Of a stretch of DNA of 32,422 nt, positions 24,167 to 32,422 are shown piece by piece. Below the pieces are notes generated by a model. It was not told the origin of the DNA, did no database searches, and saw only the letters and a list, made by a program, of their open reading frames with translations. Each line of letters starts with the position of its first letter. Within the stretch, counting starts at the first letter, position 1. The position numbers and the translations under genes were made by a program. The stretch spans positions 1-32,422 of the forward strand of contig NW_026712473.1 of the NCBI RefSeq assembly GCF_022539665.2, in the 5' to 3' direction. Origin of the DNA: Daphnia carinata (lineage: Eukaryota > Arthropoda > Branchiopoda > Diplostraca > Daphniidae).

Positions 24167-24493
24167 CTTGTTGCTGAGTTACAAGGCTATCTGAAAAAAA
24201 TGATTCTGAAAAACAATTATTGTGGGATATCCCAAGGCGTTTTTACTTTCTGAGAAAGCGACACGAAAATGGATTTAGGATGGGAAAACGAAAGGAATGT
24301 ATTTTTGCGATTTCGCACGAGTTACACAACAAAAGGAGTAGTTATAAAAACTTCCTCCACTCTTACTAAAAGCTAGCTGTCCTTTCTTTTAACACAAAAA
24401 TTCTTCTTGATTATACAATAGTCAAAATTAAAACATGAAGCAAAAGAATTCTTAATTGACTTCAAGTAGTTCCCTCTTCTTTCTCGTATCTCT
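24167..24493 (-). other. Spacer between accessory ORF and Gag-Pol, with splice-acceptor candidates
   Basis: A 327-bp AT-rich stretch without a coding frame that I can support. In element orientation it ends with two pyrimidine-rich acceptors, GTTTTTCAG (cleavage after 24206) and TTTTTTTCAG (after 24191), about 25 and 40 bp before the Gag ATG. A good donor-like GTAAGAGT lies at about 24359-24366. A 176-bp intron (24191-24366) or a longer one from the leader could therefore bring the Gag ATG near the 5' end of a spliced mRNA. After the second acceptor the Gag frame reads four codons to TAA, so Gag must start at its own ATG. The acceptors are seen; their use is inference. Confidence 0.45.
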
Positions 24494-25216
24494 TCAGTAG
24501 TCCCCTTCTAAAATTTGGAGCACGTACTCGCCTTCAGGTTCCCTTTTCTTCAATGTTACCACTTGGCCCTCTTCGTGATCTTCAATTTGTATTTTTACTT
24601 TTTCTTTCTTCTCCTCTGGTACCCGAGCTTTGTCAGAAAAGAAGTTGGCAACAACAACGTTTCTGACCTGCCGTATAGGGTACGTTGGTCTAGGAGGCGT
24701 AGGAAATCGCGACGGGTGATGTCTTCTGGTGGGCACTAGATGAAACTTTGGACCAAACTCTTGCTTAGGATGCACCAAGGGTCCTGATGGAAGGCGGATG
24801 TCCGGATAAATCTTTTCCTCTGGAACTACTGGTTCTTGCTGCCGTAGATGTGGTGGTTTTAACGATTCCAGATATCTGATTCTATCGGTGTTTGACTGGA
24901 TGTTTGTAACTCCGATGGCATCAAGTCTGGGCAGATATCTGATTGCTACGGCGAAGAATCCCTTTTCATAGTGATTTAGTTTGTCATCTATGGTAACACC
25001 AGGTGGGAGAGGTTGGTATTCTCTAGTAGGACAGGAATGAAGAGGTGCTGGACGTTCCCCAAATTTAACTTGCGCATGAAAGTATCCTAGTCTTTGAATC
25101 TTACTTAGGTACTATTGAGAAAAGTTAGTAACGGGTGATTGTATGAAATTCTAAACTTAATTTACGTTAAACTTTTGGGTATCAGCCCAAGTGAGTGGCC
25201 CGTACTCCCTATTCAT
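24494..25216 (-). CDS. Unrecognised spliced accessory ORF upstream of Gag-Pol, 222 codons in two exons
   Basis: A reading frame of 205 sense codons runs from 25111 to the stop at 24494-24496 but has no ATG near its 5' end. Exactly where it opens there is a 3' splice site (TACTAAC branch motif, then TTTTCTCAATAG). Upstream, an ATG at 25214-25216 gives 17 codons (starting MNREYGPLTW) that run to a GTAAAT donor. Removing the 54-bp intron 25112-25165 joins both parts in phase 0, giving 222 residues. The product is hydrophilic, with no signal peptide or membrane segment. It has a Pro/Arg/His-rich middle (about residues 140-165 of the joined frame) and a Glu/Lys-rich C-terminus. I recognise no domain, zinc knuckle or envelope feature. 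It lies between primer site and Gag-Pol, where most BEL/Pao elements have only leader. It could instead be part of an alternatively spliced Gag, or a fortuitous open frame. The matching phase, branch site and frame length argue for a real gene. Confidence 0.6.
25112..25165 (-). other. Predicted intron 2 (54 bp) within the accessory ORF
   Basis: On the minus strand it begins GTAAAT and ends CAATAG, with an exact TACTAAC followed by TTTTCTC before the acceptor. Read unspliced, the upstream exon stops two codons past the donor. Spliced, it enters the 205-codon frame in phase. The length suits minimal animal introns. Confidence 0.6.
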
Positions 25217-25238
25217 TGCAAGATTTCTTGAAAATTGA

Positions 25239-25293
25239 CTGTGGGGAATGAAATGGTTGGTTAGTAACGTAAAAGAAAGACTTAAACCCTTAC
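25239..25293 (-). other. Predicted intron 1 (55 bp) in the element leader
   Basis: On the minus strand it begins GTAAGG and ends CCCCACAG, again with an exact TACTAAC about 25 bp before the acceptor and a T-rich stretch ahead of it. It lies between the primer site and the accessory ORF start codon (25216), so it would be a 5' UTR intron. Its length is almost the same as that of intron 2. Confidence 0.55.
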
Positions 25294-25326
25294 ACTAGTT
25301 TAAGATAGTGGCTCAAAAATTTCCTT

Positions 25327-25373
25327 AACACGTGTTTCTTGCTGAACACGTGTGTGAGTGTAGTGCTTAAGCA
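25327..25373. promoter_or_regulatory. Palindrome cluster in the leader
   Basis: Three palindromes lie within 47 bp, between the primer site and intron 1: AACACGTGTT (25327-25336), ACACGTGT (25346-25353) and TGCTTAAGCA (25364-25373). The first two share AACACGTGT and repeat with an 18-bp offset. CACGTG is an E-box core, so a transcription-factor site is possible. Palindromic loops in a retroelement leader could also serve RNA dimerisation or packaging. Neither role can be decided from sequence. Confidence 0.35.
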
Positions 25374-25412
25374 GCCAAAACGACTAAGTTTACGATTTCG
25401 TCAAATCAAATT

Positions 25413-25426
25413 GGTTCGAAGGACCA
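25413..25426 (-). other. Candidate primer-binding site (TGGTCCTTCGAACC)
   Basis: On the minus strand, TGGTCCTTCGAACC follows directly on the CA that would end the 5' LTR. Primer sites start with TGG to pair with a tRNA CCA end. The complement GGTTCGAA resembles the T-arm signature of tRNAs, but the distance to CCA is too short for an ordinary tRNA 3' end, so I cannot name the primer tRNA. This site sets the inner edge of the 5' LTR. Confidence 0.5.
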
Positions 25427-25455
25427 TGCTACGAATCTAATCTAAGGGGAAAGCT

Positions 25456-25461
25456 TTTATT
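25456..25461 (-). terminator. Poly(A) signal candidate in the 5' LTR
   Basis: AATAAA on the element strand, 29 bp before the LTR end and 57 bp after the initiator-like TCAGTG, is a fitting spacing for the end of R. The equivalent signal is missing from the truncated 3' LTR. A second AATAAA at 25527-25532 would lie just upstream of the proposed start site and so be absent from the RNA. Confidence 0.4.
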
Positions 25462-25517
25462 AGATAAACTTAAACTTAATACCTTAGATTACACGTTGGT
25501 TAGGGAGAAAATGATTT

Positions 25518-25523
25518 CACTGA
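25518..25523 (-). promoter_or_regulatory. Initiator-like TCAGTG in the LTR
   Basis: The hexamer matches the arthropod-type initiator TCAKT, common at the start site of TATA-less LTR promoters. No convincing TATA box lies 25-30 bp upstream and no clear DPE at +28. This is the best start-site candidate in the LTR but is unsupported by transcript data. Confidence 0.25.
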
Positions 25524-25756
25524 CACTTTATTCAATTTGACTCAACTTACTACAGAGACGTCTGCTCGGGGCAAATGGGAAATTAGAGAAGAATCGGCCA
25601 TTGCCGATATCGGCCACCAAGAAGGCTATGGTAAACAGCGCCTCTGGTGGCATACAGAAAAATAACATAAACTAAACATTAATAATAGCAGGTCTTCTGA
25701 GGGGTCTTCCAAATCTGGAAACCCCGTAGTTGTTGTCATGTTCGGAATCCACAACA

Positions 25757-28700
25757 CTTTGATTCGGCAACCTGTTTATGGCGAATTTTATTAATTTTTA
25801 CGATTTCAATGCGAAAATGACTGTGTTTAATGAAATCATTAGAATTTTACACACATAATTCACTACAATTACAAGTACATTTGATTTAAATAGTTAAGGA
25901 TATTGGACTGGTAACCATCGCGTTTGGCGAACAACCAATGTAAAAACTCACCACCAGCTGGCGTTTAGTAAAACATGATAAACCTTGGTTCTTCGAACAT
26001 TCGGTATTTGGCTATGCTTACTAACTTTGATTCGGCAACCTGTTTTTGACGAATTTTATTAACCAGCTGGCGTTTAATAAAACATGATAAACCTTGGTTC
26101 TTCAAACATTCGGTATTTGGCTATGCTTACTAACTTTGAATCGGCAACCTGTTTTTGACGAATTTTATTAATTTTTACGATTTCAATGCGAAAATGACTG
26201 TGTTTAATGAAATCATTAGAATTTTACACACATAATTCACTACAATTACAAGTACATTTGATTTAAATAGTTAAGGATATTGGACTGGTAACCATCGCGT
26301 TTGGCGAACAACCAATGTAAAAACTCACCATTAGCTGGCGTTTAGTAAAACTTGATAAACCTTGGTTCTTCGAACATTCGGTATTTGGCTATGCTTACTA
26401 ACTTTGATTCGGCAACCTGTTTTTGGCGAATTTTCTTAATTTTTACGATTTCAATGCGAAAATGACTGTGTTTAATGAAATCATTAGAATTTTACACACA
26501 TAATTCACTACAATTACAAGTACATTTGATTTAAATAGTTAAGGATATTGGACTGGTAACCATCGCGTTTGGCGAACAACCAATGTAAAAACTCACAATT
26601 AGCTGGCGTTTAGTAAAACTTGATAAACCTTGGTTCTTCGAACATTCGGTATTTGGCTATGCTTACTAACTTTGATTCGGCAACCTGTTTTTGACGAATT
26701 TTATTAATTTTTACGATTTCAATGCGAAAATGACTGTGTTTAATGAAATCATTAGAATTTTACACACATAATTCACTACAATTACAAGTACATTTGATTT
26801 AAATAGTTAAGGATATTGGACTGGTAACCATCGCGTTTGGCGAACAACCAATGTAAAAACTCACCACCAGCTGGCGTTTAATAAAACATGATAAACCTTG
26901 GTTCTTCAAACATTCGGTATTTGGCTATGCTTACTAACTTTGATTCGGCAACCTGTTTTTGACGAATTTTATTAATTTTTACGATTTCAATGCGAAAATG
27001 ACTGTGTTTAATGAAATCATTAGAATTTTACACACATAATTCACTACAATTACAAGTACATTTGATTTAAATAGTTAAGGATATTGGACTGGTAACCATC
27101 GCGTTTGGCGAACAACCAATGTAAAAACTCACCACCAGCTGGCGTTTAGTAAAACATGATAAACCTAGGTTCTTCAAACATTCGGTATTTGGCTATGCTT
27201 ACTAACTTTGATTCGGCAACCTGTTTTTGACGAATTTTATTAATTTTTACGATTTCAATGCGAAAATGACTGTGTTTAATGAAATCATTAGAATTTTACA
27301 CACATAATTCACTACAATTACAAGTACATTTGATTTAAATAGTTAAGGATATTGGACTAGTAACCATCGCGTTTGGCGAACAACCAATGTAAAAACTCAC
27401 CACCAGCTGGCGTTTAGTAAAACATGATAAGCCTTGGTTCTTCGAACATTCGGTATTTGGCTATGCTTACTAACTTTGAATCGGCAACCTGTTTTTGACG
27501 TATTTTATTCATTTTTACGATTTCAATGCGAAAATGACTGTGTTTAATGAAATCATTAGAATTTTACACACATAATTCACTACAATTACAAGTACATTTG
27601 ATTTAAATAGTTAAGGATATTGGACTGGTAACCATCGCGTTTGGCGAACAACCAATGTAAAAACACCATTAGCTGGCGTTTAGTAAAACTTGATAAACCT
27701 TGGTTCTTCGAACATTCGGTATTTGGCTATGCTTACTAACTTTGATTCGGCAACCTGTTTTTGACGAATTTTATTAATTTTTACGATTTCAATGCGAAAA
27801 TGACTGTGTTTAATGAAATCATTAGAATTTTACACACATAATTCACTACAATTACAAGTACATTTGATTTAAATAGTTAAGGATATTGGACTGGTAACCA
27901 TCGCGTTTGGCGAACAACCAATGTAAAAACTCACCACCAGCTGGCGTTTAGTAAAACATGATAAACCTTGGTTCTTCAAACATTCGGTATTTGGCTATGC
28001 TTACTAACTTTGAATCGACAACCTGTTTTTGACGAATTTTATTAATTTTTACGATTTCAATGCGAAAATGACTGTGTTTAATGAAATCATTAGAATTTTA
28101 CACACATAATTCACTACAATTACAAGTACATTTGATTTAAATAGTTAAGGATATTGGACTGGTAACCATCGCGTTTGGCGAACAACCAATGTAAAAACTC
28201 ACCACCAGCTGGCGTTTAGTAAAACATGATAAACCTTGGTTCTTCAAACATTCGGTATTTGGCTATGCTTACTAACTTTGAATCGACAACCTGTTTTTGA
28301 CGAATTTTATTAATTTTTACGATTTCAATGCGAAAATGACTGTGTTTAATGAAATCATTAGAATTTTACACACATAATTCACTACAATTACAAGTACATT
28401 TGATTTAAATAGTTAAGGATATTGGACTGGTAACCATCGCGTTTGGCGAACAACCAATGTAAAAACTCACCACCAGCTGGCGTTTAGTAAAACATGATAA
28501 ACCTTGGTTCTTCGAACATTCGGTATTTGGCTATGCTTACTAACTTTGAATCGGCAACCTGTTTTTGACGTATTTTATTAATTTTTACGATTTCAATGCG
28601 AAAATGACTGTGTTTAATGAAATCATTAGAATTTTACACACATAATTCACTACATTTACAAGTACATTTGATTTAAATAGTTAAGGAATTGGACTGGTAA

Positions 28701-31700
28701 CCATCGCGTTTGGCGAACAACCAATGTAAAAACTCACCACCAGCTGGCGTTTAGTAAAACATGATAAACCTTGGTTCTTCGAACATTCGGTATTTGGCTA
28801 TGCTTACTAACTTTGATTCGGCAACCTGTTTTTGACGAATTTTATTAATTTTTACGATTTCAATGCGAAAATGACTGTGTTTAATGAAATCATTAGAATT
28901 TTACACACATAATTCACTACAATTACAAGTACATTTGATTTAAATAGTTAAGGATATTGGACTGGTAACCATCGCGTTTGGCGAACAACCAATGTAAAAA
29001 CTCAACCATTAGCTGGCGTTTAGTAAAACTTGATAAACCTTGGTTCTTCGAACATTCGGTATTTGGCTATGCTTACTAACTTTGATTCGGCAACCTGTTT
29101 TTGACGAATTTTATTAATTTTTACGATTTCAATGCGAAAATGACTGTGTTTAATGAAATCATTAGAATTTTACACACATAATTCACTACAATTACAAGTA
29201 CATTTGATTTAAATAGTTAAGGATATTGGACTGGTAACCATCGCGTTTGGCGAACAACCAATGTAAAAACTCACCACCAGCTGGCGTTTAGTAAAACATG
29301 ATAAACCTTGGTTCTTCGAACATTCGGTATTTGGCTATGCTTACTAACTTTGATTCGGCAACCTGTTTTTGACGAATTTTATTAATTTTTACGATTTCAA
29401 TGCGAAAATGACTGTGTTTAATGAAATCATTAGAATTTTACACACATAATTCACTACAATTACAAGTACATTTGATTTAAATAGTTAAGGATATTGGACT
29501 GGTAACCATCGCGTTTGGCGAACAACCAATGTAAAAACTCACCACCAGCTGGCGTTTAGTAAAACATGATAAACCTTGGTTCTTCGAACATTCGGTATTT
29601 GGCTATGCTTACTAACTTTGATTCGGCAACCTGTTTTTGACGAATTTTATTAATTTTTACGATTTCAATGCGAAAATGACTGTGTTTAATGAAATCATTA
29701 GAATTTTACACACATAATTCACTACAATTACAAGTACATTTGATTTAAATAGTTAAGGATATTGGACTGGTAACCATCGCGTTTGGCGAACAACCAATGT
29801 AAAAACTCACCACCAGCTGGCGTTTAGTAAAACATGATAAACCTTGGTTCTTCGAACATTCGGTATTTGGCTATGCTTACTAACTTTGATTCGGCAACCT
29901 GTTTTTGACGAATTTTATTAATTTTTACGATTTCAATGCGAAAATGACTGTGTTTAATGAAATCATTAGAATTTTACACACATAATTCACTACAATTACA
30001 AGTACATTTGATTTAAATAGTTAAGGATATTGGACTGGTAACCATCGCGTTTGGCGAACAACCAATGTAAAAACTCACCACCAGCTGGCGTTTAGTAAAA
30101 CATGATAAACCTTGGTTCTTCGAACATTCGGTATTTGGCTATGCTTACTAACTTTGATTCGGCAACCTGTTTTTGACGTATTTTATTAATTTTTACGATT
30201 TCAATGCGAAAATGACTGTGTTTAATGAAATCATTAGAATTTTACACACATAATTCACTACAATTACAAGTACATTTGATTTAAATAGTTAAGGATATTG
30301 GACTGGTAACCATCGCGTTTGGCGAACAACCAATGTAAAAACTCACCATTAGCTGGCGTTTAGTAAAACTTGATAAACCTTGGTTCTTCGAACATTCGGT
30401 ATTTGGCTATGCTTACTAACTTTGATTCGGCAACCTGTTTTTGACGAATTTTATTAATTTTTACGATTTCAATGCGAAAATGACTGTGTTTAATGAAATC
30501 ATTAGAATTTTACACACATAATTCACTACAATTACAAGTACATTTGATTTAAATAGTTAAGGATATTGGACTGGTAACCATCGCGTTTGGCGAACAACCA
30601 ATGTAAAAACTCACCACCAGCTGGCGTTTAGTAAAACATGATAAACCTTGGTTCTTCGAACATTCGGTATTTGGCTATGCTTACTAACTTTGATTCGGCA
30701 ACCTGTTTTTGACGAATTTTATTAATTTTTACGATTTCAATGCGAAAATGACTGTGTTTAATGAAATCATTAGAATTTTACACACATAATTCACTACAAT
30801 TACAAGTACATTTGATTTAAATAGTTAAGGATATTGGACTGGTAACCATCGCGTTTGGCGAACAACCAATGTAAAAACTCACCACCAGCTGGCGTTTAGT
30901 AAAACATGATAAACCTTGGTTCTTCGAACATTCGGTATTTGGCTATGCTTACTAACTTTGAATCGGCAACCTGTTTTTGACGTATTTTATTAATTTTTAC
31001 GATTTCAATGCGAAAATGACTGTGTTTAATGAAATCATTAGAATTTTACACACATAATTCACTACAATTACAAGTACATTTGATTTAAATAGTTAAGGAT
31101 ATTGGACTGGTAACCATCGCGTTTGGCGAACAACCAATGTAAAAACTCACCACCAGCTGGCGTTTAGTAAAACATGATAAACCTTGGTTCTTCGAACATT
31201 CGGTATTTGGCTATGTTTACTAACTTTGATTCGGCAACCTGTTTTTGACGAATTTTATTAATTTTTACGATTTCAATGCGAAAATGACTGTGTTTAATGA
31301 AATCATTAGAATTTTACACACATAATTCACTACAATTACAAGTACATTTGATTTAAATAGTTAAGGATATTGGACTGGTAACCATCGCGTTTGGCGAACA
31401 ACCAATGTAAAAACTCACCACCAGCTGGCGTTTAGTAAAACATGATAAACCTTGGTTCTTCGAACATTCGGTATTTGGCTATGCTTACTAACTTTGATTC
31501 GGCAACCTGTTTTTGACGAATTTTATTAATTTTTACGATTTCAATGCGAAAATGACTGTGTTTAATGAAATCATTAGAATTTTACACACATAATTCACTA
31601 CAATTACAAGTACATTTGATTTAAATAGTTAAGGATATTGGACTGGTAACCATCGCGTTTGGCGAACAACCAATGTAAAAACTCACCACCAGCTGGCGTT

Positions 31701-32422
31701 TAGTAAAACATGATAAACCTTGGTTCTTCGAACATTCGGTATTTGGCTATGCTTACTAACTTTGATTCGGCAACCTGTTTTTGGCGAATTTTATTAATTT
31801 TTACGATTTCAATGCGAAAATGACTGTGTTTAATGAAATCATTAGAATTTTACACACATAATTCACTACAATTACAAGTACATTTGATTTAAATAGTTAA
31901 GGATATTGGACTGGTAACCATCGCGTTTGGCGAACAACCAATGTAAAAACTCACCACCAGCTGGCGTTTAGTAAAACATGATAAACCTTGGTTCTTCGAA
32001 CATTCGGTATTTGGCTATGCTTACTAACTTTGATTCGGCAACCTGTTTTTGACGAATTTTATTAATTTTTACGATTTCAATGCGAAAATGACTGTGTTTA
32101 ATGAAATCATTAGAATTTTACACACATAATTCACTACAATTACAAGTACATTTGATTTAAATAGTTAAGGATATTGGACTGGTAACCATCGCGTTTGGCG
32201 AACAACCAATGTAAAAACTCACCATTAGCTGGCGTTTAGTAAAACTTGATAAACCTTGGTTCTTCCAACATTCGGTATTTGGCTATGCTTACTAACTTTG
32301 ATTCGGCAACCTGTTTTTGACGAATTTTATTAATTTTTACGATTTCAATGCGAAAATGACTGTGTTTAATGAAATCATTAGAATTTTACACACATAATTC
32401 ACTACAGTTACAAGTACATTTG
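25757..32422. repeat. Right satellite array, 25 monomers plus partial ends
   Basis: The same 268-bp monomer in the same orientation as the left array. It starts at monomer base 254 (CTTTGATTCGG) directly after the LTR, then monomer starts fall at 25772, 26040, 26149, 26417 and so on to 32311, with a final 112-bp piece. Lengths other than 268: 109 (26040), 266 (27489), 267 (28559) and 269 (28826). Most monomers read GACGAATTTT where the left array reads GACGTATTTT. Further frequent variants here are GAATCGG, TTCAAACATT, and the linked pair ATTAGCTGG ... AACTTGAT. The array continues beyond the window end. Confidence 0.98.
26040..26148. repeat. Internally deleted satellite monomer (109 bp)
   Basis: This monomer keeps bases 1-23 (to TTATTAA) and then joins CCAGCTGGCG, losing 159 bp. 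It is the second monomer to the right of the retrotransposon. It also carries TTTAATAAAAC and TTCAAACATT variants. The left breakpoint is the same monomer base (23) at which the left array ends at the retrotransposon. Confidence 0.95.

Larger units (their letters stand above)
18552..25756 (-). mobile_element. BEL/Pao LTR retrotransposon inserted in satellite, 3' LTR truncated
   Basis: A single minus-strand element separates the two satellite arrays. Both ends carry an identical 60-bp direct repeat (18552-18611 and 25697-25756, offset 7145 bp). The inner end of the 18611 copy begins TGTTGTGG in element orientation and is preceded by a polypurine tract, as a 3' LTR should be. The right end continues into a 330-bp LTR candidate followed by a TGG-starting primer-site candidate. 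Between the LTRs lie a spliced ORF and an intact 1842-aa Gag-Pol with BEL/Pao domain order. There is no envelope ORF. The 3' LTR keeps only 60 of about 330 bp and is joined through about 5 bp (CTTCA) to the satellite. No target-site duplication is visible, because the left satellite flank stops at monomer base 23 and the right one begins at base 254. As it stands the copy should be unable to make a normal second LTR, although its coding region is intact. Confidence 0.95.
25427..25756 (-). repeat. 5' LTR, about 330 bp
   Basis: In element orientation it begins TGTTGTGG next to the right satellite and ends GTAGCA just before the primer-site candidate, giving the usual TG...CA ends. The outer 60 bp equal the truncated 3' LTR. 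It holds a hairpin (25701-25725), a 12-bp palindrome GCCGATATCGGC (25603-25614), an initiator-like TCAGTG (25518-25523) and an AATAAA (25456-25461) about 29 bp before its end. That order would put R between about 25521 and 25440. The outer edge is firm; the inner edge rests on the primer site and TG...CA rule because the second LTR is too short for comparison. Confidence 0.75.

Noticed and set aside
24343-24349. TATAAAA promoter on the plus strand
   Set aside because: It points away from both element ORFs, no transcript unit starts to its right on that strand, and such a heptamer is common in AT-rich DNA.
24494-24778. A separate 94-codon minus-strand gene starting at 24778
   Set aside because: The codon at its start is TTG, not ATG, and the frame continues open upstream to the splice acceptor at 25112. 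It is treated as part of the spliced ORF.
25635-25660. CTCF-like site (CCACCAGAGGCGCTG on the minus strand) in the LTR
   Set aside because: It lacks one G of the CTCF core spacing, and a single near-match in an LTR is not enough to call an insulator.
25757-25761. CTTTG as target-site duplication of the retrotransposon
   Set aside because: The left flank next to the truncated LTR is CTTCA and satellite base 23, so no matching copy exists; the true left duplication was probably deleted.

Overview
The window is an AT-rich satellite DNA block interrupted by one retrotransposon. It is metazoan nuclear DNA. The inserted element belongs to the BEL/Pao group, which is known only from animals, and it carries short spliceosomal-type introns. 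Short introns with exact TACTAAC branch sites and TTTTTCAG-type acceptors suggest an invertebrate, but I cannot name the species or phylum from the sequence. Nothing here is bacterial, and there is no operon structure.

Layout. (1) 1-18546: a head-to-tail satellite array with a 268-bp monomer (about 33% GC), 69 full monomers plus 23 bp. Many consecutive monomers look identical by eye. (2) 18552-25756: one BEL/Pao LTR retrotransposon read on the minus strand. In element order it has a complete-looking 5' LTR (25427-25756), a candidate primer-binding site (25413-25426), a leader with two 54-55 bp introns, an unrecognised spliced ORF of 222 codons (exons 25166-25216 and 24494-25111), a 327-bp spacer with splice acceptors, an intact 1842-aa Gag-Pol ORF (18638-24166), a polypurine tract (18612-18622), and a 3' LTR cut down to its first 60 bp (18552-18611). 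(3) 25757-32422: a second array of the same satellite, 25 monomers (one with a 159-bp deletion) plus partial ends. It has a different and more varied set of monomer variants.

How the parts work together. Gag-Pol carries the usual BEL/Pao order: DUF1759-like Gag, three zinc knuckles, aspartic protease, reverse transcriptase, RNase H, integrase and DUF5641-like C-terminus. There is no envelope gene. The ORF is unbroken and the 60 bp shared by both LTRs are identical, which suggests a fairly recent insertion. However, the 3' LTR lost its polyadenylation region, and no target-site duplication survives. The adjoining satellite happens to supply an AATAAA on the element's strand only 7-8 bp past the broken LTR.

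The main points worth a second look are: the intron-containing accessory ORF upstream of Gag-Pol, which has no ATG in its long exon and is invisible to simple ORF finding; the satellite-supplied poly(A) signal; the clear difference in monomer families on the two sides of the insertion; recurring rearrangement breakpoints inside the monomer; and a CENP-B-box-like motif in the monomer. All counts and variant positions were read by eye.
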